From assembly GCF_021582875.1 (NCBI RefSeq), contig NZ_CP091138.1, forward strand, positions 3,038,001 to 3,102,000: a DNA stretch of 64,000 nt, given 5' to 3'. Within the stretch, counting starts at the first letter, position 1, and every line of letters begins with the position of its first letter. Of this stretch, positions 27,130 through 35,269 are shown in pieces. A program made the translations under genes and the position numbers. Origin of the DNA: Microbacterium sp. KUDC0406 (GTDB taxonomy: Bacteria > Actinomycetota > Actinomycetes > Actinomycetales > Microbacteriaceae). The notes under the pieces are model-generated. The model was not told where the DNA came from and made no database searches. It was given only the letters and a program-made list of their open reading frames with translations.

Positions 27130-27741
27130 TCAGTGGGTGTGGATGTGGATGTGCTGCGCCTGCGGGGCGTGCCCGTGGCGGCGGCCGTGACCGCGGCACT
27201 CGTCCTGCATCCGGTCGGCCTGCGGGAAGCCGGGGCCCCAGTGGCCGTGTCCGCGGTGGCCACCCTCGGCGGCGCGGCGCTCGAAGTGACCGTGGCCGCG
27301 ACCGTGCGGGCCGAAGCGGTGCTCACCGCGACCGCGACCGCGGTGGCGACGGGGGAGCGGCTTGCCCTCCTCGTAGCCGAAGGCGCGGGCGACGTTCCCG
27401 AGAGACGCCGTCATGACGGCGTAGTCCTCGGGGGTCACGACCTCGGCGACCTGCGCGCGGATGCCGTCGACGACGGCGCCCAGGCGCTCCTTGGCGACGC
27501 GGCCGGAGTCGGTGAGCTGCCAGGAGCCCTCGGTGCGGGTGACCCAGCCGCGCTCGGCGAGCCGGCAGATCTTCGGGGTGTGCTGGTCGCCGCCGTCGGC
27601 GACGACGTTCAGCAGTCGCCAGTCGCGACGCGTGATGCCCTCGTTCTCGAAGGCCGTGGCGAACCGGTCTGCCATCAGGCGGTCGATCGCGGTGATCCAG
27701 AAGCCGAAGGGGTGGGAGCTGTTGTTCTCAGAGCTGTTCAT
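27130..27741 (-). CDS. MarR-like winged-helix regulator with histidine-rich C-terminal tail
   Basis: 203 residues. The N-terminal ~125 form a MarR-like domain (FGFWITAIDRLMADRFATAF, RRDWRLLNVVADGG, CRLAERGWVTRTEGSWQLTDSGR). From about residue 130 the protein becomes a low-complexity His/Gly/Arg tail (RGHGHFERRAAEGGHRGHGH, ending QHIHIHTH) with roughly 20 histidines, a likely metal-binding segment. ATG 27741 is chosen by the conserved-looking start; an ATG at 27762 is possible. It is divergent from a second His-rich MarR regulator across an AT-rich, palindrome-laden spacer. A metal- or haem-responsive repressor is inferred. Confidence 0.8.
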   Translation of the reverse strand: MNSSENNSSHPFGFWITAIDRLMADRFATAFENEGITRRDWRLLNVVADGGDQHTPKICRLAERGWVTRTEGSWQLTDSGRVAKERLGAVVDGIRAQVAEVVTPEDYAVMTASLGNVARAFGYEEGKPLPRRHRGRGRGEHRFGPHGRGHGHFERRAAEGGHRGHGHWGPGFPQADRMQDECRGHGRRHGHAPQAQHIHIHTH

Positions 27742-27759
27742 GGGAAGTCCTTTACTTGT

Positions 27760-27816
27760 CATGTTGCATGTATATGCAGTATGACATGCAATATCGATCC
27801 ATGTCAAGCCACATGT
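27760..27816. promoter_or_regulatory. Palindromic divergent promoter/operator region
   Basis: An AT-rich island holds inverted repeat TTGCATGT (27764-27771) and ACATGCAA (27784-27791), an overlapping GTCAT/ATGAC pair, and further ATGTCA and ACATGT half-sites. It lies between the two divergent His-rich regulators and could serve both. Confidence 0.7.
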
Positions 27817-27828
27817 AAAATCGGATGC

Positions 27829-28371
27829 ATGACCAGCCCGCAGCGGGATCCCGCAGACCTCATCGCCGACGCCCTCTCGAGGCTGCGTGGTCGGGGGCCG
27901 TCGCGGGCGCACGATGGCCACGGCCGCGAGGGGCACGGTGGTCCGCACGGTCATGGCGGCGGTATGCACGGGCATCCGGGTCCGCACGGAGGCGGCCCGT
28001 GGGGCCGGCACGGCGGTTGGGGCGGCCCGGGGATGCGCGACTTCCCGGCGCGGCTGCGGATGCTGGAGGCGCTCGCCGCGGCATCCGCCCCGCTCGGCGT
28101 GAGCGACCTGGCGGAGGCGATCGGCGTCGACCAGCCTCGCGCTTCGCGGCTGGTGCAGCAGGGTGTCGAGAACGGGTGGGTGCGGCGCGAGGCCGACCCG
28201 GACGACGCGCGTCGCACCCGGATCGTGCTGACGGATGACGGCAGGCGCATGCTCGGCGGCGTGCGCGGGCAGCGCCGCGACCGGCTCGACAGGGCGCTCA
28301 CCGCACTGAGCGAGGACGAGCGCACCGAGCTCGCGCGTCTGCTGGGGAAGCTCGCCGACAACTGGGAGTGA
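27829..28371 (+). CDS. MarR family regulator with histidine-rich N-terminal segment
   Basis: 180 residues. After a short leader (DPADLIADALSRLRGRG) residues 25-65 are His/Gly-rich (HDGHGREGHGGPHGHGGG, then MHGHPGPHGGG). A complete MarR domain follows: RLRMLEALAAASAPLGVSDLAEAIG, VDQPRASRLVQQGVENGWV, and the wing ADPDDARRTRIVLTDDG. The mirror-image layout to the divergent neighbour (His tail there at the C-terminus, here before the HTH) suggests the pair senses the same ligand, probably a metal. The next gene on this strand is an MFS exporter, a candidate target. Confidence 0.85.
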   Translation: MTSPQRDPADLIADALSRLRGRGPSRAHDGHGREGHGGPHGHGGGMHGHPGPHGGGPWGRHGGWGGPGMRDFPARLRMLEALAAASAPLGVSDLAEAIGVDQPRASRLVQQGVENGWVRREADPDDARRTRIVLTDDGRRMLGGVRGQRRDRLDRALTALSEDERTELARLLGKLADNWE

Positions 28372-28507
28372 GGGTTCGGCTCGCGGACGTGCGCTCTCGA
28401 CCGCGCGAACAGTCTCGTCGTCGGCCGAGGTGACCTCCCGGACGATCGGTCGGATGCTCCGGACACACGGTCGGGCGCGCCCGCGCACCGGGCGGGATGC
28501 TGGATCA

Positions 28508-29731
28508 ATGACCACGACCGCACCTCTTCCCGTGACGACCGCCCCCGCTCCGCCGCGCCTGCGCTACGGCGCGCTGCTGACGATGACCGCGATGAGCTTC
28601 CTGCTCGTCACGGCCGAGTTCCTCCCGGGCGGCGTGCTCACCGAGATCGCGCGCGATGTCGGTGTGACCACCGGGCAGGCCGGCCTGATGGTCGCCGTCA
28701 CGGCACTGGCGGGGCTCGTCGTCGCCCCGACGGTCGGCCTGATGTTCCCCCGGCTCGACCGCCGCTCGCTGCTGGTGTGGATGGCGATCGCCGCCACAGT
28801 GTCGAACGCGATCGTCGCCATTGCGCCGAACCTGCCGCTGCTGCTGGCCGGACGCGTGCTGCTCGGCGGGGCGCTCTCGGCCTTCTGGGCGATGTCGATC
28901 ACCGTGGCCTCGAAGATCGGCGGCCCTGACCGGCTGGGAAAGGCGGTGATGTTCACCACCGCTGGAGGGTCGCTCGCGACCGTCGCCGGCGTGCCGGTCG
29001 GCGTGATGCTCAGCGAAGTCGTCGGCTGGCAGGGAGTCTTCGGCCTCGCTGCGGTGGCCACCGCGCTGCTCGCGGTCGCACTGCGGGTGCTGCTGCCGCA
29101 GGTGCCGTCCGAGGGCTCGGCGTCGCTCCGACCCCTGGTCGGCACGCTGCGCCTCCCGGGCATCGGGCTCGGTTTCGTCGGGCACATGCTCGTCGTGCTG
29201 GGTCACTTCCTCGCATACACCTACATCCGCGTCGCGCTGGAGAGGGTGCAGGATGGCGGGCATCCGATCGATGCCGGACTGATCATCGCCCTCCTGGCGG
29301 CCTTCGGCATCGGCGGCCTGGCGGGCAACTTCCTGATCGGGCTGATCGTGGACCGGGCGTACGCGGTGCTGGCGGTGGTCACCCCGGTCGTGGTCGCCGC
29401 GAGTGCGATCGTGCTGATCGCGGCATCCGGTTCGCCGGTGCTCGTCGGCGTCGCGTCGTTCGTGTGGGGCTTCTTCTTCGCGTCCTGGCTGCTGATCGTG
29501 AACACCTGGGTCGGCAAGCGGATGCCGGATCGGCTGGAGGCCGGCGGCAGCATCTCGGTGGTCGGGTTCCAGGCCGCCATCATGATCGCCGCGGCGATCG
29601 GCGGGATGCTCGTGGACGGGCTGGGGATCGTGCCGGTGTACGTCGTGGGGGCGGCGAGCCTGGTGGTCGGCGCCGTGCTGTTCGGGCTGTCGGACCGGGC
29701 GGCGGCGCGGGCGGTGATCAGGGTTTGCTGA
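28508..29731 (+). CDS. MFS transporter, DHA1-type exporter
   Basis: 407 residues with about 12 membrane helices. The N-terminal half carries FLLVTAEFLPGGVLTEIARDVGV, the pattern of the arabinose/purine-efflux (YdhP/NepI-like) group, and the loop PRLDRRSLLVW between helices 2 and 3. GGAT-rich leader; ATG 28508. It lies 136 nt downstream of the His-rich MarR gene on the same strand and may be under its control. Substrate not predictable. Confidence 0.87.
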   Translation: MTTTAPLPVTTAPAPPRLRYGALLTMTAMSFLLVTAEFLPGGVLTEIARDVGVTTGQAGLMVAVTALAGLVVAPTVGLMFPRLDRRSLLVWMAIAATVSNAIVAIAPNLPLLLAGRVLLGGALSAFWAMSITVASKIGGPDRLGKAVMFTTAGGSLATVAGVPVGVMLSEVVGWQGVFGLAAVATALLAVALRVLLPQVPSEGSASLRPLVGTLRLPGIGLGFVGHMLVVLGHFLAYTYIRVALERVQDGGHPIDAGLIIALLAAFGIGGLAGNFLIGLIVDRAYAVLAVVTPVVVAASAIVLIAASGSPVLVGVASFVWGFFFASWLLIVNTWVGKRMPDRLEAGGSISVVGFQAAIMIAAAIGGMLVDGLGIVPVYVVGAASLVVGAVLFGLSDRAAARAVIRVC

Positions 29732-29736
29732 CAGGT

Positions 29737-29770
29737 GAGGGCTCATCCGGATGATTCCGGAGGAGCCCTC
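29737..29770. terminator. Hairpin between convergent genes
   Basis: GAGGGCTC (29737-29744) pairs with GAGCCCTC (29763-29770), and an inner ATCCGG/CCGGA pair extends the stem. It lies just after the MFS stop and just before the end of the AraC gene on the opposite strand. Confidence 0.75.
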
Positions 29771-29774
29771 TGCG

Positions 29775-30680
29775 TCAGGCCGTCACGAGCTGATGCTGCG
29801 CGCGCCAGGCGGAGGGCGTCGTTCCGACGTGGCGGCGGAATGCGCGGCTGAATCCCTCGTCCGAGGCGTAGCCGAGCTCACGCGACACAGCGCTCACGCC
29901 GAGGCCGCGTGCGAGCAGGTCCTGGGCGGAGCGCATCCGCACCGTGGTGACGTATCCGGCGGGGGAGACGCCGTAGACGAGGCGGAACCGCTCCGCGAAG
30001 ACCGACCGTGACATCGCGCCGACGGCGGCCAGCGCCTCGACGGTCCAGTCCCGGCCGGGTTCGGCGTTGATCGCGTCGACGACGCGGCCGAGGAAGGGAT
30101 CGGATGCCGCGGCCGGCCACCCCTCCGGGGCGCAGCCGCCGGCGGCCCAGGCGCGGATCACCGACGCGAGCACGGTCTTGGCCATCATCCGGCAGATCAC
30201 TCCGTCGCCGGCGCGCTTGGTGCAGTCGTCGGGGGAGCCGGCGTCGAGGCCCATCACCTGCGCGAGCGCGGCTGCCGCCGGTTCGATGGTCGCGAAATCG
30301 GTGATCCAGGCGAGGTCGGGCAGCAGGGCGGAGATGTACGCGGCCTCGTCTGCGAGTGCGAGCTCCGAGAGCAGCACGGATGCCGCGCCCTGGGCGACCA
30401 GGGCGGTGGACGGGCGTCCGCTCACGAGCAGCACGTCGCCGGCGGTGAGGCGCCGGACGGACTGTCCTGCGCTGCGGATCTGCAGGTTGCCCGAGAGCAC
30501 GTACGCGAACGAGAGCGCAGCCGGGTCGACGACCAGGGTCGCATCGTCGATGAGCCGGTGGCGGCGCTGGTTGCGGATGCTCACGTCGACGGCGTCGAGC
30601 AGAGTCGCGAGCGCGTCGCCTCGGTCATGGTCGGCCGAGTCGTCGTGCGGGCGCGGCGGCGTCATCGCGATCAGGCTCAT
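29775..30680 (-). CDS. AraC family transcriptional regulator with cupin domain
   Basis: 301 residues. The N-terminal cupin_6-type sensor reads VVDPAALSFAYVLSGNLQIR, then LTAGDVLLVSGRP. The C-terminal AraC double helix-turn-helix reads WTVEALAAVGAMSRSVFAERFRLVYG and LGVSAVSRELGYASDEGFSRAFRR. Convergent with the MFS exporter, which this class of regulator often controls, although not proved here. Confidence 0.9.
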   Translation of the reverse strand: MSLIAMTPPRPHDDSADHDRGDALATLLDAVDVSIRNQRRHRLIDDATLVVDPAALSFAYVLSGNLQIRSAGQSVRRLTAGDVLLVSGRPSTALVAQGAASVLLSELALADEAAYISALLPDLAWITDFATIEPAAAALAQVMGLDAGSPDDCTKRAGDGVICRMMAKTVLASVIRAWAAGGCAPEGWPAAASDPFLGRVVDAINAEPGRDWTVEALAAVGAMSRSVFAERFRLVYGVSPAGYVTTVRMRSAQDLLARGLGVSAVSRELGYASDEGFSRAFRRHVGTTPSAWRAQHQLVTA

Positions 30681-30791
30681 GAAGGGACGAACCGCGGGGG
30701 TGGGGTGGGTATTCCGGGGAGGTCACGCTCGGTCTCAACCGGTAGGATGTCGCGGTGCGCCTACAGGGGTCGGCACGACGGAGAGGACTCG

Positions 30792-31940
30792 ATGGTCAGT
30801 GCAGTAACCCCCATGAAGCCGCGTCTCGCGTATCTGGATGCGCTCCGGCTGGTGGCAGCGCTAATGGTCGTCTTCTACCATTACATTGGTCGCAACCACT
30901 CCCACTGGGGTGCTGATGTCGAAGTGCTGTTCCCCTTCGTCTCGAAGTTCACCTCGTGGGGCGCGCTCGGAGTTCAACTCTTCTTCCTGATCAGCGGGTT
31001 CGTAATTCTCATGTCGGCAGAAGGACGGACCCTCGGTGCTTTTGTGGCGTCGCGCGTGTCACGACTGTATCCGGCGTATTGGTTTGCCGTGTTGTCGACC
31101 GCGGCGATGATGACTTGGATCGCACGCCCCGGAGAGTTCCGGGACGTTTCGATTCAAGAAGTGCTGATCAACTTGACGATGATGCAGAGCGGCTTCGGAG
31201 TCAGGTCGATTGACGGCGTCTATTGGACTCTGTGGGTCGAACTCCTCTTCTACATCATGATCGGGTGTCTGGTCCTGATCGGGATCACAGAGCGCCGGGT
31301 GCTCGCCATCGCGTTGCTGTGGCCGCTGATCGGCGCCATCGCGCAGAACTCCGACGCAACCTTTCTGACCGCAATACTGTCGCCGCAGTACGCGCCTTTC
31401 TTCTCCGCCGGAATGGTGCTGTACCTCATCTACAGCCGCGGACACAACGTGCTCCGATGGCTGGTTTTTACATACGCGTCCCTCGTCGCGGTGTTTCAAG
31501 CATCGACCTACTGGGTTGCAGGAGCGATGAGTCGTGACACCGAACGAAACCTGTCACCAGCCTTCGGCGCGGTCGTCGTGGTACTCATGATCGGTGTCGT
31601 GATTCTCGTGACGCTAACGCCGTTGTCGCATCGTGGTCCTAGATGGCTGGTGACAGCTGGTGCATTGACGTATCCGCTCTACCTGATCCACGAGAACTGG
31701 GGTTGGTGGATGATCGGCTGGCTTGATCCGCTGTTCGGTAAGTGGGCAACGGTCGCGGTCGTGGTCTTGACGATGCTTGTTGCGGCGTTCGTCATCGAAC
31801 GGCTCATCGAACGGCCATTGCGCAAGGTGCTTTCAAGTGGGATCAAGTCGTCGTTCGAACAGATGCTGACTGGCCGTGCGAGTACCGGGTTAGGCCGGCA
31901 ACCGGAGGTGTCAGTCGGGCCCTCAGGAGCTTCATCGTGA
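30792..31940 (+). CDS. Acyltransferase 3 family membrane protein (OafA/YrhL-like)
   Basis: The 382-residue membrane acyltransferase has about ten helices. The catalytic histidine region LVAALMVVFYHYIGRNHSHWG and FFLISGFVILMSA are standard for the family, and RVSRLYPAYWFAVL completes motif 2. Such enzymes move acetyl or other acyl groups onto surface polysaccharides or teichoic acids. It begins the lower-GC part of the window (more A/T-ending codons than its neighbours) and precedes CDP-alditol and glycosyltransferase genes, so surface polymer O-acylation is the likely job. A later ATG (MKPRLAYLDAL) is an alternative start. Confidence 0.87.
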   Translation: MVSAVTPMKPRLAYLDALRLVAALMVVFYHYIGRNHSHWGADVEVLFPFVSKFTSWGALGVQLFFLISGFVILMSAEGRTLGAFVASRVSRLYPAYWFAVLSTAAMMTWIARPGEFRDVSIQEVLINLTMMQSGFGVRSIDGVYWTLWVELLFYIMIGCLVLIGITERRVLAIALLWPLIGAIAQNSDATFLTAILSPQYAPFFSAGMVLYLIYSRGHNVLRWLVFTYASLVAVFQASTYWVAGAMSRDTERNLSPAFGAVVVVLMIGVVILVTLTPLSHRGPRWLVTAGALTYPLYLIHENWGWWMIGWLDPLFGKWATVAVVVLTMLVAAFVIERLIERPLRKVLSSGIKSSFEQMLTGRASTGLGRQPEVSVGPSGASS

Positions 31941-31967
31941 CGCAGTAGCGGCGTTGGCAGGCCGAGG

Positions 31968-33362
31968 CTACTGCGTCCCGGCTGAGGCTTCCTCGACCCG
32001 CACGGCGACGATCTGCCCGGTTAGGTCGCTGTCCAGTACCTTCAGGCTCACTTCGGCGACCTGCCGGGGGTCCAACAGGCTGCTTATAGGCTCTTCACCA
32101 AACGCATTCGTTCGCATCGGGGTGCGGGTGCGCTGCGGATTGATGCAGTTGATACGCACGCCGTCCTCCGCCCATTCCTCGGCGAGCGACTGAGTCAGAT
32201 TGACCACCGCTGCCTTGCTGGCGGAGTAGATGCCGTAGTTCGCGCGGCCTCGAGTATGCGAACTCGAGGTGAACAGCAGAACTTGGCCGCCGGTCTCCTT
32301 GAGGTACTTGTGAGCGGCGCGAGACACAATCACGGGCGCGAGAAAGTTGGTCTCGATACTGGACTCGATGTGTTTGACTTTCGTCTCAGTCAATGGGCCC
32401 ATCCGCAGCACCCCAGCTGTCATCACCACCGCATCAATTCGCCCGAACGTGTCGTGTACTTCTTTGAGTGCCTTCTTCACCTGTGTGCGGGACCGCACGT
32501 TTGTCCCAGTCGTTGTTCGACTGAATTCGCGCACCTCCGCGCCCGCCTCCGCTGCCAGGTCAGCGATGCTCTGGCCGATCCCGTAGCTGCCGCCGAACAC
32601 GACCACGACCTTACCGACGAGGTCGGGCAAGGCGGCATCTGCGGTAAGACTCGCGGTCTGCAACTGGAACAACTTGTCAGCGATGTGTACGTCGATCGGC
32701 TCGGTGACCTTCATGTTCTCGGCCGTGCCCTCCACGACATAGATAGGTGTCTCAGGCAGATACGTGAACACGACGCCGCAGTCGTCCGTCGCATGGAAGG
32801 TCTTGTCTTGGTTGGCGATTGCGTATGCCCGACGGATCGTGCCTAGACGGAAGGCCTGGGGGGTCTGCCCGCGGCGCAGCGCAGCTCGGTTCGGAATCCC
32901 CGTGATGTGCGATGCCGCGTCAACTTGGATGATCGTGTCGGCAGAGGGGATGGCGGTGTCGACGGCTTCATAGTGGTCGAGCGCCTCGACGCATTCCTCA
33001 AGGATGCGATCGTTGACAAACGGCCGCACTGCATCGTGGAAAAGCACCTTCGTTTCCGGATCATCCCCCAGCACCGCCAGCGCAACCTGCGTAGAGTCGT
33101 TGCGCGTCTCTCCTCCGGGAATGATGCGGGTGAGCTTTGGGAAGCGCTCCGGGTCCTTCAACGACTCCAGCTGTTCGATCGCCCCCGCGTTCATCACGAT
33201 GATGATCTCGTCGATCGCCTGACTGCCGTTCATCACGTCGAGCGTGTGTTCGACGATCGCCTTACCTGCGATCTTGATGAGTTGCTTCGGGATACCGAGT
33301 CCGACGCGCACGCCTATGCCACCCGCCAGGATCACGGCAACGACTCGGGGCCGGGGGCTCAT
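31968..33362 (-). CDS. Bifunctional cytidylyltransferase/short-chain reductase (CDP-ribitol synthase-like)
   Basis: 464 residues with two fused domains. Residues 1-235 are an IspD/TarI-type cytidylyltransferase (VVAVILAGGIGVRVG, KVLFHDAVRPFV, NRAALRRGQTPQAF). Residues 245-464 are a classical SDR (VVVFGGSYGIGQS, active-site YGIYSASKAA). This order is known from Haemophilus Bcs1/Acs1 enzymes, which reduce ribulose 5-phosphate and activate it to CDP-ribitol. It would supply CDP-alditol to the TagF-like transferases downstream. Divergent from the glycosyltransferase gene by a short spacer. Low-GC codon use like its neighbours, suggesting acquisition. Confidence 0.88.
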   Translation of the reverse strand: MSPRPRVVAVILAGGIGVRVGLGIPKQLIKIAGKAIVEHTLDVMNGSQAIDEIIIVMNAGAIEQLESLKDPERFPKLTRIIPGGETRNDSTQVALAVLGDDPETKVLFHDAVRPFVNDRILEECVEALDHYEAVDTAIPSADTIIQVDAASHITGIPNRAALRRGQTPQAFRLGTIRRAYAIANQDKTFHATDDCGVVFTYLPETPIYVVEGTAENMKVTEPIDVHIADKLFQLQTASLTADAALPDLVGKVVVVFGGSYGIGQSIADLAAEAGAEVREFSRTTTGTNVRSRTQVKKALKEVHDTFGRIDAVVMTAGVLRMGPLTETKVKHIESSIETNFLAPVIVSRAAHKYLKETGGQVLLFTSSSHTRGRANYGIYSASKAAVVNLTQSLAEEWAEDGVRINCINPQRTRTPMRTNAFGEEPISSLLDPRQVAEVSLKVLDSDLTGQIVAVRVEEASAGTQ

Positions 33363-33441
33363 CGCGGACTACCCTGGGAGAATCGGCGCATCCCTCAATC
33401 GTAGTTGTCCATCCCGGAGGCTGCCGAAGCTAGGAGGACCG

Positions 33442-35193
33442 GTGGGGAATCCCGGAATGTCATTGGTGATCCCGATCTTCAACATGAAGACCTATCTGCC
33501 GGCTCTGCTCGAGTCACTCACTTCGCAGGCGACGGTGCCTTGTGCTGTTGAGATCATCTTCGTAGACGACGGAAGTACAGACGGCGGTGATGTGCTCGTG
33601 TCGAAGTGGATGGATGACGCCCGCTTCTCCTGCCGGCTTATACGCCAGAGCAACGGCGGCGTGAGCAGAGCGCGAAACGTCGGTCTTGCCGCTGCAGTTG
33701 GCGAATGGGTAACGTTTCCGGACTCTGACGATGTGCTGGACGGTCACTATCTTGAGCGTTCGTGGAGATTCCTGCAGTCGAAGTCTGGGCGGTGCTCCAC
33801 AATCGTGGCGTCACGAGTTCTGCGTCTCAACGACCCGAACGGCAGCGTCACCGACGATCATCCGCTTCGGTTTCGATTTGAGAATGGCGGAAGGGTTCTG
33901 GACATGCTACGGTGCCCGGACTACTTTCAACTCCACGCGGCGTCGACCTTCTTCCGCAGACAGGATCTGCTCCTCACAGGTGCTCGGTTCCCAGAAGGCA
34001 TATCGGCGTCCGAAGACGCGATGTTCATCGTAGAGCATCTGCTGGCGTCTCCGAATGCGCGCTTGGGCGTCAATCCTGGCGCCGTCTACCTCTACCGTCG
34101 GCGCGCGGGTGATTCTACGATCACGCGTTACATCGAGAAGCCCGCTATGGCCTACCAAGAACGGTTTGAGCAGTATGCGCGCATCCTTGAGCAAGCGTCG
34201 AGCGGGGGAGCGGTGCCTGCGTGGCTGCAATCGATCCTGCTCTATGAATTGCACTGGGCGCTCGCTCCGTGGCAGCGCGTCGGCGCTCGTCGCTCCGTCG
34301 TCAGCCCTCAACTTGGTCAGCGTATTCTCGATTCGATCGCCGCTTGCGCTCGATTCTTGGAGCCCGATGTGGTGATGGCCTACGACGCAACAGCACTCTC
34401 CATGGAGATTCGGCTGGTTCTCCTCGCACTCGGTGGGGCACCGCCACCGAGTTGGGTTCCTGATCATCTCGACTGCGTGGACGTGGAGGCGGGACGAAGC
34501 CGGTGGCGGAGATGGCGTCTGGCGACGGGAAACGCAACGGCGCTCCCCAACGGAGGACCACAAATCGATTGGGTGCGGCCGATCACCTACTTTGCCGAGA
34601 CGCCGTTGATTGAGGTCTACGAGTGGCGTGCGGAACTGCGACACGGGCGAATCGGGGATCGTGCGGTATGGGCGGACAAAGCACGGCGCGCGCACATTGG
34701 TCAACGGGCCTTCGCGCTACCGTCCCGAACCGCTGATATGAGGGTCAGGCGGGTTCGATGGACTGGAGCCCGACTGCCTGTCCGTGCTCTGTGGTCTTTC
34801 GCAATAGAGGTTCTTCGCCGTAGCGCCATTGGCAGGAATCAATCGCGTGCCCTGCTTGCCCGAATAAAGGTGGCGGGAACGCAGAGGAAGAACGGAGGCA
34901 CTGTGACGATTGTGGGTGGTGATCAGGCTGCCTCAACGATGACGCAGGTGAGTCCGAGGAACATGGATGATTTGTCCATCCGAGCAAGGCTTCTTCGGGC
35001 AGAGCAACTCGTTTCGAACGATCCTGTCGCGTCGATGGCCGTGCTGAGACGCACGTTGCCTCGGGTCGACCAGTGGAACCTCATCATCCTCGTTGATCGA
35101 GTTCTGGTGCACGATGATTGTCTCGCCCTCGCGGAGACGAGCGCACGTCAGGTCAGCCTTGCGGGGAGTCCGCCTAACGCGGTGTCAGGATGA
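33442..35193 (+). CDS. Family 2 glycosyltransferase with unknown C-terminal extension
   Basis: 583 residues. The GT-A domain occupies residues ~5-230: MSLVIPIFNMKTYLPALLES, FVDDGSTDGG, SNGGVSRARNVGL and WVTFPDSDDVLDGHYL with the metal-binding DSDD. The middle (about 360-450) resembles the region that links GT2 to the glycerophosphotransferase domain in the 879-residue neighbour, but that transferase domain is absent here. The last ~100 residues are of no recognised family. GTG 33442 is preferred because AGGAGG lies 4 nt upstream; ATG 33457 is the alternative. Likely transfers a sugar onto a wall polymer. Confidence 0.85.
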   Translation: MGNPGMSLVIPIFNMKTYLPALLESLTSQATVPCAVEIIFVDDGSTDGGDVLVSKWMDDARFSCRLIRQSNGGVSRARNVGLAAAVGEWVTFPDSDDVLDGHYLERSWRFLQSKSGRCSTIVASRVLRLNDPNGSVTDDHPLRFRFENGGRVLDMLRCPDYFQLHAASTFFRRQDLLLTGARFPEGISASEDAMFIVEHLLASPNARLGVNPGAVYLYRRRAGDSTITRYIEKPAMAYQERFEQYARILEQASSGGAVPAWLQSILLYELHWALAPWQRVGARRSVVSPQLGQRILDSIAACARFLEPDVVMAYDATALSMEIRLVLLALGGAPPPSWVPDHLDCVDVEAGRSRWRRWRLATGNATALPNGGPQIDWVRPITYFAETPLIEVYEWRAELRHGRIGDRAVWADKARRAHIGQRAFALPSRTADMRVRRVRWTGARLPVRALWSFAIEVLRRSAIGRNQSRALLARIKVAGTQRKNGGTVTIVGGDQAASTMTQVSPRNMDDLSIRARLLRAEQLVSNDPVASMAVLRRTLPRVDQWNLIILVDRVLVHDDCLALAETSARQVSLAGSPPNAVSG

Positions 35194-35269
35194 TGCCGAT
35201 GTATGAACAGGGGACGGGGCAAGCACCGGTATCGCCGCAGGTAAGGACGCGATTCGGTGACGAGGAGGT

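Noticed and set aside
33244..33441. Longer start for the GT2 gene at 33244
   Set aside because: The extra 66 residues are antisense to the IspD-like domain; AGGAGG just before GTG 33442 marks a better start.
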